Source: an uncultured Roseburia sp. (GTDB taxonomy: Bacteria > Bacillota > Clostridia > Lachnospirales > Lachnospiraceae). Taken from it: DNA of 64,000 nucleotides. The position numbers were made by a program, and so were the translations under genes. Of the stretch, positions 18,230-26,495 are shown one piece after another. The notes below the pieces were generated by a model, which did no database searches, was not told where the DNA came from, and was given only the letters and a program-made list of their open reading frames with translations. How positions within the stretch are numbered: position 1 is the first letter of the stretch; every line of letters starts with the position of its first letter. Where the stretch lies: NCBI GenBank assembly GCA_947573605.1, contig CANPGM010000003.1, positions 62,001-126,000 on the forward strand, read 5' to 3'.

Positions 18230-19711
18230 ATGCAGAGGCAGAATGCATATTTTATCAAGGAAAGAGAAATTGACATAAAAACGATGCTGATAAGCTGTAT
18301 CAGGCGGTGGAGAGGAATCCTGATTGCGGCGGCGATTGGAGCGGTAATTGCGTGCGCGGTAAAGTATCAGGCGGATGTATCGGCGGCCGAAGCGGCGATC
18401 AACAATCAGATTGAGGCGGCGAATGCGCCGGAAATCACGGTGGAATATCTGGAAGAAAAGCTTGGGGAAAGCCAGGTGGCCTCCGTGCAGAATGCGCTCG
18501 ACCACTGGAGGTATATTGAACGGAAGAATGATTATATGGAGCATTCCGTCTGGTTTAATCTGAATGCCTATGCGGTGGACGCCGTATTTTTGACATATCA
18601 GGTCAGCGCGGAACATCCGGCGGCTGTTATCAACGACTGTAAACGGTTTGCGACAGGCGAAGAGATGGTGAACGGAATTACACAGGATCTGGGACTTTCG
18701 CTGGAAAGCCAGTATGTGCTGGAGCTTTTGTCGATATCGGCGTCGGATAATACGACCTGCTTTACGATTCGGGTATACGCGGAAAATGCGGAAAGCTGCG
18801 CGCTTCTTGCGGACAGCGTAGACAAGCAGATGAAAAATTATGCGGCGTCGTTTTCTGCGGACGGGACTCAGATTTCATTAAAAGAACGCGACGCGCAGGT
18901 GGTAGTCGACGCGGCGTTAGCCGGAACGCAGGCCGGACATACCGGTGAGATTAATAATATGCTGAATACCTTCAACGGCTATATGCAGGGACTTGGGGAA
19001 GAACAGCATACGCTGTTTGAGCTGCTTGTCAAAGAAAACGCAGAGACGTCGTTGTTTGCGGGGGAGAGCGGCGAAGAAGAAACTCCTGAGGGAGAGAAAG
19101 GAACTCCTGTGGAAATCGATACGACAATCCATGTAAGACCAAGCGTCAGAATGGCAGTCATCGGCTTTGCGGCGGGCGCAATTGCCGCTTATGCGGTATT
19201 TATGCTGCTTTATACGGTATCGAAAAATATTCACGGCACAGACGAGGTGAAATATTTGTTCGGCATACCGGTATTCGGAACCGTAAATACCATTACGGTA
19301 GGAAAAAAGAGATTATTTGGCAAAACGGACCTTATGTTGGACCGTCTGCTTCGCGGGAAAAAATACCTGTCTTATGAGGAAGAGCTTTCTCTGGCCGCTG
19401 AAAAAATCCGGGTTTACTGTGACAAACAGGAGAGAAAGGAAATTTATGCCTGCGGCGTTTCCGCCATAAATATTCCTGCGGACTGCCTGGATAAGCTGGC
19501 GGGGCTTCTGGCCGCCGACGGTATCGCTATGACATATGGCTCCGACGTCTGCAGGGACAAAGAGGCGATAAAGAAAGCGTCTGAAACGGGGGGCGTGCTT
19601 CTTGTGGAAGCCGACGAAAAAACAGGCTGCGGAGAAATTGCGAAAGAGCTCAATATCTGCAGGCAGAGCGGGATAGAGGTAATCGGTGTCGTACTGGCGC
19701 AGGTTTTTTAA
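18230..19711 (+). CDS. Wzz-type chain-length regulator with a vestigial tyrosine-kinase-like C-terminal domain
   Basis: A 493-residue membrane protein. ATG 18230 sits after GAGGGAGAGG; a GTG 15 bases earlier is less likely. One membrane helix lies near 30-47 and another near 305-325, with a large extracytoplasmic helical domain between, the Wzz/YveK layout. The C-terminal cytoplasmic part (about 360-493) follows the BY-kinase plan, including GVLLVEADEKT and the closing IEVIGVVLAQV, but where the Walker A loop should be (SAINIPADCLDK) there is no GKS/T. It is therefore probably a catalytically dead kinase-like platform controlling polymer length or export. No separate BY-kinase gene is seen in the window. 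Confidence 0.75.
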   Translation: MQRQNAYFIKEREIDIKTMLISCIRRWRGILIAAAIGAVIACAVKYQADVSAAEAAINNQIEAANAPEITVEYLEEKLGESQVASVQNALDHWRYIERKNDYMEHSVWFNLNAYAVDAVFLTYQVSAEHPAAVINDCKRFATGEEMVNGITQDLGLSLESQYVLELLSISASDNTTCFTIRVYAENAESCALLADSVDKQMKNYAASFSADGTQISLKERDAQVVVDAALAGTQAGHTGEINNMLNTFNGYMQGLGEEQHTLFELLVKENAETSLFAGESGEEETPEGEKGTPVEIDTTIHVRPSVRMAVIGFAAGAIAAYAVFMLLYTVSKNIHGTDEVKYLFGIPVFGTVNTITVGKKRLFGKTDLMLDRLLRGKKYLSYEEELSLAAEKIRVYCDKQERKEIYACGVSAINIPADCLDKLAGLLAADGIAMTYGSDVCRDKEAIKKASETGGVLLVEADEKTGCGEIAKELNICRQSGIEVIGVVLAQVF

Positions 19712-19738
19712 AAAGTTGGGAAAGGAATAGGTTTTTGT

Positions 19739-20842
19739 TTGGAAACGGTTAGATTAATCGCCGGGATTCCTGTATTGCTTTTAGCGCTTGGAATTGTCCC
19801 GGTATTGACGGGAGCGGCATTCTCTTTTAAGCTGAAAACGGAATATAGAAAGGGGCTTACCTTTAACTACACGGTCGGTATTTTAGTGATGCTTGCGGTG
19901 ATGCAGCTTTATTCGGTGCCGTTCACGCTCCTGCAGTGCAGTTTTACCAGTCTTGTCATTCTTTATTCGGGAACGCTCGCCCTGTTTTGCGTGTTTTCGC
20001 TTCTGCGGAGGCGGCGTTATTTGGCAAAACTGTTCCAAAATGCGGGAAGTCTCATCAAAAGAGCCGATAAAAAGTGGTTTTTGCTTGTGGCGCTGATTTA
20101 TCTTCCGGTCATTGCGCTGTCCTTTTTTACGCCGTATATTTACGGAGACGATAAGACATATCTTACAATGGTAAATGATATTGCGGCTTCCGATACGCTT
20201 TATATGATTGATACGGCTACCGGGGAGCCGATTACCTGGGTATCCGCAAAGTACGCGCTGTCCTCTTACTGGACGTTTCTTGCGTGGCTTGTAAAAATTA
20301 CGGGTATCCATACGCTGATTTTATGTAAAACAATACTTGCGTTTTTTATTGCGCCGATCAGTTATGCGGTGCAGGGGCTTTTATTTTCGTTTTTGTTTCG
20401 TTCAAACGAACGGAAAATGCTCGCCGCCATGTTTTTTTTAAATCTGCTTCAGCTTTTCGGCTGTTTTTCGATTTATTCGGTTTCGTACCGGCTCTATACG
20501 TGGATTTGGCAGAGTAAAGCGTTTTTGGCGATTATCGTCATTCCGTTTCTGTTTTATTATTGTAATCTGATATTTGAAAAAAAATGTGCGCCGCGGGAAT
20601 ATCTCTGCCTTTCGGTTTTTATTACTGCGGCGTGTTCGACGACGCTGACCGGAGCCGGACTTGCCGTATTAATGGTGATGCTGCTTTCGGTGATTTATGC
20701 GTTTCTCTGTAAACGGCCGCTTATTGTAATCGGCGCGGGGCTTGCCGGCATTCCCGCCGCTGTTTACATGCTGCTTTATCTGCGGTATGATATGTTTGTA
20801 AGCTGGCTTCGCGTACAAGGAGTATTTCGTGGAATTAGTTAA
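19739..20842 (+). CDS. DUF6077-type membrane protein, N-terminal part of an apparently frameshifted gene
   Basis: A 367-residue frame with about ten membrane helices, starting at TTG 19739 behind AAAGGAAT. It has the acidic loop YGDDKTYLTMVND after the fourth helix or so. The frame ends with VQGVFRGIS while the next frame (from 20829) supplies exactly the C-terminal half found in the uninterrupted relative at 2835-4598. Joined, the two parts would give about 604 residues against 587 there. Both frames are open only between 20802 and 20842, so a one-base insertion or two-base deletion probably lies there, either a real mutation or a sequencing error. If intact it would be a GT-C-like candidate. 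Confidence 0.65.
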   Translation: METVRLIAGIPVLLLALGIVPVLTGAAFSFKLKTEYRKGLTFNYTVGILVMLAVMQLYSVPFTLLQCSFTSLVILYSGTLALFCVFSLLRRRRYLAKLFQNAGSLIKRADKKWFLLVALIYLPVIALSFFTPYIYGDDKTYLTMVNDIAASDTLYMIDTATGEPITWVSAKYALSSYWTFLAWLVKITGIHTLILCKTILAFFIAPISYAVQGLLFSFLFRSNERKMLAAMFFLNLLQLFGCFSIYSVSYRLYTWIWQSKAFLAIIVIPFLFYYCNLIFEKKCAPREYLCLSVFITAACSTTLTGAGLAVLMVMLLSVIYAFLCKRPLIVIGAGLAGIPAAVYMLLYLRYDMFVSWLRVQGVFRGIS

Positions 20843-21551
20843 ATTTTTAAATGAGACGTTTTGGGGGGACGGCGGATATCTGCTGTTATTTGCCGTTTCC
20901 ATTCTTATTACATTGTTTCGGGAAGATATCGAAATGCGCGGAAAGCGAATGGCGCTGTACTCGGCGCTCTGCTTTGTGTTAGTCGTTTATAATCCGATAC
21001 TCGGAAAGCTTGCGGTCGAGCACTTTATGGAAGACCAGTGGGCGTATCTTCGCATTTTTTACCTGCTTCCGATTATGACCGTTATCGCTTATGCCATGTC
21101 GGAGTTCTATGTGAAAACGGCAAAAAAAACGGACCCGCGGAAGAGAAAATTATTAATTGCCGGCATTTTATCCATTTTAGTTGTATTATCCGGTCACTTT
21201 TACGGTAAAAACATGTATCTGAAGGCGGAAAATATCTATAAAATTGATAGTGAAGCGCTGGAAGTGATTCGTGTGATCGAGGAGGACAAGGAGGAGGGAC
21301 GGACGCGGATTCTTTTGCCGGAGGGAGAGGAAAACCTGATTTTCGGGCTAAGGCAGTATACGCCCGATCTTGTGATCGCAGGTTATTCGGATAAGCTTGA
21401 CGAGGAAGGCGGGCTTATGGAGGCAGAAAATAATCTTGATTATACGTATGTGATTATCGGGAAAGAGCGTACGCTTGTGGATTGTATGGAACAGGCGGGT
21501 TATACGTATCTGGTATCTACGGAATCGCATTTCATTTATAAAAAAGGATGA
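20829..21551 (+). CDS. DUF6077-type membrane protein, C-terminal part of the frameshifted gene
   Basis: A 240-residue frame beginning at a GTG inside the end of the previous one, with no clear ribosome binding site. It has four or so hydrophobic segments, then a soluble tail with ILLPEGEENLIFGLRQY and HFIYKKG at the end, parallel to FLLAPGEIAS and SLYYKK at the end of the protein at 2835-4598. The reading frame before 20829 continues open back to 20802 (AYKEYF), which favours one ancestral gene over two. The glycosyltransferase gene follows after 7 bases. Confidence 0.6.
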   Translation: MELVKFLNETFWGDGGYLLLFAVSILITLFREDIEMRGKRMALYSALCFVLVVYNPILGKLAVEHFMEDQWAYLRIFYLLPIMTVIAYAMSEFYVKTAKKTDPRKRKLLIAGILSILVVLSGHFYGKNMYLKAENIYKIDSEALEVIRVIEEDKEEGRTRILLPEGEENLIFGLRQYTPDLVIAGYSDKLDEEGGLMEAENNLDYTYVIIGKERTLVDCMEQAGYTYLVSTESHFIYKKG

Positions 21552-21558
21552 TCAGACT

Positions 21559-22752
21559 TTGGGAAAAAACGTTTTATATGTGACAAATTATTATTTAGAA
21601 GATGTGATCGCACAGCGAAGTCCGGGGGAGTGTCTTTCGCAGGCGGGGCAGAATAAGGGAACTTATATCATCGACATGCTGGAATGCGGCGGCAACCATG
21701 TGACGGTGTGGTCGAATGCCTGGACGAAAGAACGCGGCCTGCGGCGTTTTAAGGGCTTTCGTTCAAAGTTGAATCCGAACGTCTATTATTCGGACATTAT
21801 AGCGCTTCCGGTATTGAACGCATATAGCTGCCTGTATTGCAGCAGGCGCTTTTTAAAAAGGCTGGTAAAAGAACGCAGGCCCGACGTCCTTATTTTTTAC
21901 AATATGCGCCTCGAAAATTCCAGACTGGCGCTGTATGCCAAAAAGAAGTTCGGCATTCCGATTATTCTGCAGTATGAGGACGGACTGACAACGGATGAAG
22001 GGGTCGGCGGATTGAAGCGGAAAATTTACAAAAGACTGGAGCGGCAGGTTTTACATCAGCTGGACGGCGCGTTTTTAGTCAATTCCAAAATAAAAGTGCC
22101 GTGTCCGTCCGTAGTAATCCGCGGAGCCGTCCGGGAGGATGATTTTAACGGAGACACGGACAGGAAGGCGGATACGTCGTTGGGCGCGGCGGGCCGGAGC
22201 AGAACCCCCGGCTTAAAGCTTACATTTTTGTTCGCAAGTACGCTGGATGAGCAGCGCGGGACAGACGTCGTGTTAGAGGCGTTATCCTATACAAATCTGG
22301 ATTTTACACTGAAAATAACGGGGCGCGGCGAGGCGGAGGAACGGGTGAAGGCCTGCACGGACCCGCGCGTGCGTTTTCTGGGATATCTGGATTACGGCGA
22401 CTATAAAAAGGAATTGTCCGAGGCGGATATCTGTATCAACGCGCAGCTTTCCCGCCATGCTTTCGGAGGTTTTTCGTTCCCGTCGAAAATTTTTGAATAC
22501 CTCTCGGCCGGTAAGCCGGTGGTGTCTTCCGATGTAGCGGATACGAAGGAAGCGCTTAGCGACGCGTTATTTCTTTACTATGAAGACGACCCGAAGCAGC
22601 TCGCTGCAGCGATGGAACGTGCGGCGGCTGTCTGTATGGACGAAAAAGCATATGCCGGATACAGAGCGAAAATCAGCGAAGTAATTCGGGAAAATTCCAT
22701 TTCGTCCGTTGCTGAGAACGTAAACGGATTGTTTGAAAAAATCGGAGCATAA
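21559..22752 (+). CDS. Family 4 glycosyltransferase
   Basis: A 397-residue GT-B protein. The likely start is TTG 21559, which begins the strand GKNVLYVTNYYLED; the open frame upstream lies inside the previous gene. Typical elements are ILQYEDGLTTDEG, LTFLFASTLDEQRGTDVVLEAL, KITGRGEAEERV and the donor site AFGGFSFPSKIFEYLSAGKP. The usual Glu-x7-Glu is replaced by a Pro-Ser-Lys-Ile-Phe-Glu arrangement common in capsule GT4 enzymes. Role in repeat-unit elongation. Confidence 0.85.
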   Translation: MGKNVLYVTNYYLEDVIAQRSPGECLSQAGQNKGTYIIDMLECGGNHVTVWSNAWTKERGLRRFKGFRSKLNPNVYYSDIIALPVLNAYSCLYCSRRFLKRLVKERRPDVLIFYNMRLENSRLALYAKKKFGIPIILQYEDGLTTDEGVGGLKRKIYKRLERQVLHQLDGAFLVNSKIKVPCPSVVIRGAVREDDFNGDTDRKADTSLGAAGRSRTPGLKLTFLFASTLDEQRGTDVVLEALSYTNLDFTLKITGRGEAEERVKACTDPRVRFLGYLDYGDYKKELSEADICINAQLSRHAFGGFSFPSKIFEYLSAGKPVVSSDVADTKEALSDALFLYYEDDPKQLAAAMERAAAVCMDEKAYAGYRAKISEVIRENSISSVAENVNGLFEKIGA

Positions 22753-22775
22753 GCTTGAACATGAAAGGTTCAAGC
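22753..22775 (+). other. Intergenic hairpin after glycosyltransferase gene
   Basis: A perfect 8-base inverted repeat GCTTGAAC/GTTCAAGC with a 7-base loop begins directly after the TAA of the preceding gene. No T-run follows, so it is not a classic terminator. It may mark an mRNA end or a processing/stability point within the operon. Confidence 0.5.
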
Positions 22776-22849
22776 GCGGGATTTGTATCTGCGCGCAGTG
22801 TATCACAAACTCGTTATATGCAGAAAATGGCGCAGAAATGGAGAAAACT

Positions 22850-23602
22850 ATGGAATGGAATCAGGAGCTGGTGTCAATTATTACGCCAATGTACAATGCC
22901 GGGCGCTATATCGGAGAAGCCATAGAGTCGGTACAGCGTCAGACCTATCCGAATTGGGAAATGATTATTATGGACGATTTATCCGACGACGGAAGCGCAG
23001 AAATCGTACAGGAATACGCGAAAGCGGACGGACGAATCCGTTATTTTCGGGAGACGGTCAAATCCGGCGTGGCGAAGGGACGCAACGACGCAATGAAACT
23101 TGCCGGGGGAAGATACTTAGCCTTTTTGGACAGCGACGATTTATGGAAACCAAAGAAGCTGGAAAAGCAGCTTTCTTTTTTAAAAAACAGGCGATGCGCC
23201 TTTACTTATGCGGCCTGCGACGTTGTGGACGAAAACAGTGTCGCGACATCGAAAGTACGCCACGTTCCGCCTAAAATTACGTATGAAAAGCTTCTCTGGG
23301 GGAATGTGATTCCGTGTCTGACCGTTTTGCTGGACCGGGAGTTTGTCGGAGAATTTTCCATGCCGGAAATCGGGCATGAGGACTATGCCGCCTGGCTTAC
23401 CATTTTCAGGAAGATTCCGGCGGCGTACGGGATAGACGAGATACTGGGGAGTTATCGAATTAATAATCAGTCGGTCAGTGCGAACAAGCTTCGTACTATA
23501 GGATGGACCTGGAATATATACCGGAGGAATCAGAAGCTTCCGGCATATAAAAGCTTTTTTTATCTGATCGGACATTTAACACAGGCAATGAGGAAACGAT
23601 AG
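22850..23602 (+). CDS. Family 2 glycosyltransferase
   Basis: A 250-residue GT-A enzyme with VSIITPMYNAGRYIGEAIES, MIIMDDLSDDGS and the metal site AFLDSDDLWKPKKLEKQ. ATG 22850 has GGAGAAAA upstream; ATG 22838 and a longer frame to 22733 lack good signals, and the conserved fold begins just after 22850. It lies 97 bases after the previous gene, the gap holding a hairpin, and 1 base before the next gene. Confidence 0.87.
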   Translation: MEWNQELVSIITPMYNAGRYIGEAIESVQRQTYPNWEMIIMDDLSDDGSAEIVQEYAKADGRIRYFRETVKSGVAKGRNDAMKLAGGRYLAFLDSDDLWKPKKLEKQLSFLKNRRCAFTYAACDVVDENSVATSKVRHVPPKITYEKLLWGNVIPCLTVLLDREFVGEFSMPEIGHEDYAAWLTIFRKIPAAYGIDEILGSYRINNQSVSANKLRTIGWTWNIYRRNQKLPAYKSFFYLIGHLTQAMRKR

Positions 23603-23603
23603 T

Positions 23604-24737
23604 ATGATTATACTGATAGACGCGAGAACGCTCGGAGAGAAACCGAGCGGGATCGGAATTTATTTATATCATTTTGTAATAGAGTTGAACAAAAGGCCGG
23701 ACATTACGCTTGCGCTTCTTACAGATGTAGATAGAAGCGAGGAGTTTATGCGGATCAGAGAAGAGGGAATCCCAATTTGTATTTACGGAAAACCGGTAAA
23801 AAACAGTATTGGAGTTTACTCGTATTTTCGGTTCGTACAAAAGCAGATCCGATTCCGAAGACCGGATATTTTCTGGGAGGTCAATAATCTGCTTCCGGTC
23901 AGAATAAGAAACCGGCACGGAAAAATTGCGGTTACGATTCACGACCTTTTTCCGATTTCGGACCCGGATTGTTTTCCGAATTATTATGTCCCGTATTATA
24001 AATACGGAATCAAAAAAACCGTGAGGCAGACGGATTTGATTTTATACGATACGGAGACGGCGAAAAAAAGTGTGGAATGCTATGAGGAGCGGGCGGCAAA
24101 ACGGCCGAATCTGGTTTCCTATATTATTATAGACCATATGCCGAAGCTGACGGTTTCCGATCAGGGGTATTTTCTCTATATCGGAAATCTGGAGCGCAGG
24201 AAAGGAACGGACCTTCTTTTAAAGGCGTATATGCAGTATCGCAGCCTGGGCGGGACGCTTTCGCTTCATCTGGGCGGTTCGGTCAGAGAGGAAGAAATCG
24301 GGAAGCTGATCGACGAATGCGTATCCCGCTGTAAGCAGATTGTACGGCTGGGTTATCTTTCCGACGAATATAAGTGGATGGAATACGCCGGATGCAGCGC
24401 GTTTGTGTTCCCTTCGCGGGCGGAGGGATTCGGAATGCCTGCGGTTGAGGCGCTGTTTTATCGAAAGCCATTGATCTTAAGCAGACTTGACGTGTTTGAA
24501 GAAATCGTCGGCAGCGAAATTCCGTTTGTAGCGCTTCACGAGGACGAGGAATTGACGATAAAGGAGCTTGCGGATCAGATGCTTTTCATGGAGCAAAGCC
24601 TTTCTGACAGGCGGCAGGGAAACGGCGGAGAGGCAAAATGCTTTCTGCCTGACGACGAGTACTGTGAAAAAGTGACGGAACGCTATGCCGGAACGCGGCT
24701 TACCGGGCGTCTCGCCGCATTTTTTCACGGAAAATAA
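23604..24737 (+). CDS. Family 4 glycosyltransferase
   Basis: A 377-residue GT-B protein. It begins with IILIDARTLGEKPSGIGIY, the pattern of the mannosyltransferase-like GT4 group that opens with a glycine-rich acceptor loop. Later come VTIHDLFPIS, FLYIGNLERRKGTDLLLKAY and the donor site PSRAEGFGMPAVEAL with two conserved glutamates. It follows the GT2 gene almost without a gap. The sequence would fit a mannose or rhamnose transferase, but that is not certain. Confidence 0.87.
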   Translation: MIILIDARTLGEKPSGIGIYLYHFVIELNKRPDITLALLTDVDRSEEFMRIREEGIPICIYGKPVKNSIGVYSYFRFVQKQIRFRRPDIFWEVNNLLPVRIRNRHGKIAVTIHDLFPISDPDCFPNYYVPYYKYGIKKTVRQTDLILYDTETAKKSVECYEERAAKRPNLVSYIIIDHMPKLTVSDQGYFLYIGNLERRKGTDLLLKAYMQYRSLGGTLSLHLGGSVREEEIGKLIDECVSRCKQIVRLGYLSDEYKWMEYAGCSAFVFPSRAEGFGMPAVEALFYRKPLILSRLDVFEEIVGSEIPFVALHEDEELTIKELADQMLFMEQSLSDRRQGNGGEAKCFLPDDEYCEKVTERYAGTRLTGRLAAFFHGK

Positions 24738-24740
24738 AGA

Positions 24741-24773
24741 GCCGCACCGGGCGGCGGAATGAGAGGAAAGATG
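24741..24773 (+). promoter_or_regulatory. Hairpin plus upstream-ATG leader before glycosyltransferase start
   Basis: GCCGC-ACCGG-GCGGC forms a 5-base-pair stem. It is followed directly by GGAATGAGAGGAAAGATG, where the ribosome binding sequence is nested behind an in-frame ATG 12 bases before the start. This is the clearest case of an arrangement repeated at several genes in the window. Confidence 0.5.
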
Positions 24774-26030
24774 AGGGAGGATATTGACTTATCCTTAAAG
24801 GGATTATTAAAAGAGAGTATACCGAAGGAATGGGTGACGGCCTACCGCAAGACGAAGCTCTGGACGCAGACGAACGCGCTGAGACTGGTGCCGCAGCGGC
24901 AGTTTGACCGGACGGCGTTCCCGGACGGCATTAATTTAATCGGCAATATCAGGCTGAACGCGGGGCTTGGACAGAGTATGCGGCTGGTTGCGGACGAATT
25001 AAAACACAGCGGCGTGCCGTTCTGCATTTATGAGCATCATATCTCAAAAAATTTCAGTATGACGGATCACACCAAAGACGGGTTGATTTCCAACCGGCTC
25101 CTTTACAACGTAAATCTGATTCATGTGAATCCGCACGAATTTGCGAAGGCCTATTTCCAGATGGGAAAAAAGACTTTTGACAGACACTACAATATCGTAT
25201 TCTGGCTCTGGGAGCTGGAGGAATTTCCCGATCTCTGGAAGGGCTGTTTTAACGTGATAGATGAAATCTGGACGCCGGCGGAGTTTGTCAGCGAAGCAAT
25301 TCGGAAAAAGACGGACAAGCCTGTTTACACGATTCCGTATCATGTCGACGCGCCGACAGACCCCCGGTATGACCGGGCGTATTTCAATCTGCCCGAAGAT
25401 CAGTTTCTGTTTTTGACGATGTACGATTATCAGAGCATGGCGGATCGAAAAAATCCGCAGACAGCCCTGATGTCGTTTAAGAGGGCGTTTCCGCCGGAAA
25501 ATGATAAAGTCGGTTTTGTAGTAAAGCTAAACGATACGCCCAGGAATATCGTTCCGTACGTGAGAATGGTAATGGAGAAGTATTCGAATGTTTATATGAT
25601 ACCGGGAATTTTGTCAAAGGCGGAAGTAAACAGTCTGATCGGGTGCGTCGACGCGTTTGTATCTACGCACCGGGCCGAAGGATTCGGGCTTGTAATGGCG
25701 GAATCCATGTTAAACGGCGTACCGTGCATTGCGACAAACTGGTCGGCCAATACGGAATTTATGAACAGCGACGTTGCCTGTATGGTAAATTACAGAATGG
25801 TAAAACTAAAGCAGGACATCGGACCGTATGTGCGCGGCAGCCGGTGGGCGGAACCGAGTATCGCAAGTACGGCCGGCCATATGAAGCGGTTGTATGAGGA
25901 TAAGGAGTATTATAAGCGGTTAAGCGAAGACGGGAAGAAGTATCTGGAAGAGAAGCTTGGTATGGAGCGGATAGCGGGTCTGATCAGGCAGCGGATTGCC
26001 GAAATTCTTCCCGGATCTATGCAAGGATAA
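24771..26030 (+). CDS. Family 4 glycosyltransferase, mannosyl/rhamnosyl-transferase-like
   Basis: A 419-residue GT-B enzyme. ATG 24771 follows AGAGGAAAG; an in-frame ATG at 24759 overlaps that signal. The domain begins with INLIGNIRLNAGLGQSMRLVADEL, and FWLWELEEFPDLW follows, a combination typical of mannan/rhamnan chain enzymes. The C-terminal donor site is STHRAEGFGLVMAESMLNG with both glutamates present. Enzymes of this type often make homopolymeric ABC-exported glycans, consistent with the Wzm/Wzt genes 1.6 kb downstream. Confidence 0.85.
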   Translation: MREDIDLSLKGLLKESIPKEWVTAYRKTKLWTQTNALRLVPQRQFDRTAFPDGINLIGNIRLNAGLGQSMRLVADELKHSGVPFCIYEHHISKNFSMTDHTKDGLISNRLLYNVNLIHVNPHEFAKAYFQMGKKTFDRHYNIVFWLWELEEFPDLWKGCFNVIDEIWTPAEFVSEAIRKKTDKPVYTIPYHVDAPTDPRYDRAYFNLPEDQFLFLTMYDYQSMADRKNPQTALMSFKRAFPPENDKVGFVVKLNDTPRNIVPYVRMVMEKYSNVYMIPGILSKAEVNSLIGCVDAFVSTHRAEGFGLVMAESMLNGVPCIATNWSANTEFMNSDVACMVNYRMVKLKQDIGPYVRGSRWAEPSIASTAGHMKRLYEDKEYYKRLSEDGKKYLEEKLGMERIAGLIRQRIAEILPGSMQG

Positions 26031-26051
26031 CAGGAAAGGAAATATGCGGCG

Positions 26052-26495
26052 ATGGAAAGAGATATGAATATTTTAAAGGAGCAGGTGGAGGAATCGTTCA
26101 GAAAGAGGAATCTGCCCGAGGAGCTTGCGCCGTTTGATACGGTTTCCATCCATTCTGCGCGGACGGTGGAGCCGTATGACGAAGAGGTGTTCGGGGACTA
26201 TATACAGGACGTCAACGGCTACTGTACGGTTAGCGACGACTTGGGCGTCCGTCATCCGGGTTTAAAAGGCGTCATGAAACGACTCATGATTAAACTCGTG
26301 CGGTTTTACGTTTTGCCGATTGTTGAAAAGCAGAACCTGTATAATGCGACGGTGAAGGGCGCAATGAATCAGTTTGACGCATATGTCGCTTATAATGAAG
26401 CAAGAATGGAGTATTACGAAAAACAGATTGAGCGGCTGGAGAATGAACTTTCCGTGCTGCAGGGAAAAAATAAGACAGAAAGGCAGTCGTTATGA
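26052..26495 (+). CDS. Small amphipathic/coiled-coil protein of a polysaccharide locus, function unknown
   Basis: A 147-residue protein with no signal peptide or true membrane segment. The middle (about 72-105) is a basic amphipathic stretch, PGLKGVMKRLMIKLVRFYVLPIVEKQNLYN. This is broken here as PGLKGVMKRLMIKL and VRFYVLPIVEKQNLYN for clarity. A heptad-like helix follows (about 118-140, EYYEKQIERLENELSVL). This layout resembles the membrane-association and coiled-coil region that often precedes methyltransferase or glycosyltransferase domains in other surface-glycan proteins, here on its own. It overlaps the next gene by ATGA. A scaffold or membrane tether for the assembly enzymes is a reasonable guess; no enzyme motif is seen. 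Confidence 0.6.
   Translation: MERDMNILKEQVEESFRKRNLPEELAPFDTVSIHSARTVEPYDEEVFGDYIQDVNGYCTVSDDLGVRHPGLKGVMKRLMIKLVRFYVLPIVEKQNLYNATVKGAMNQFDAYVAYNEARMEYYEKQIERLENELSVLQGKNKTERQSL

Noticed and set aside
19081-19115. Repeat of an ACTCCTG-containing stretch in the Wzz gene
   Set aside because: Only two short imperfect copies encoding Glu/Thr/Pro linker residues; not a real repeat element.
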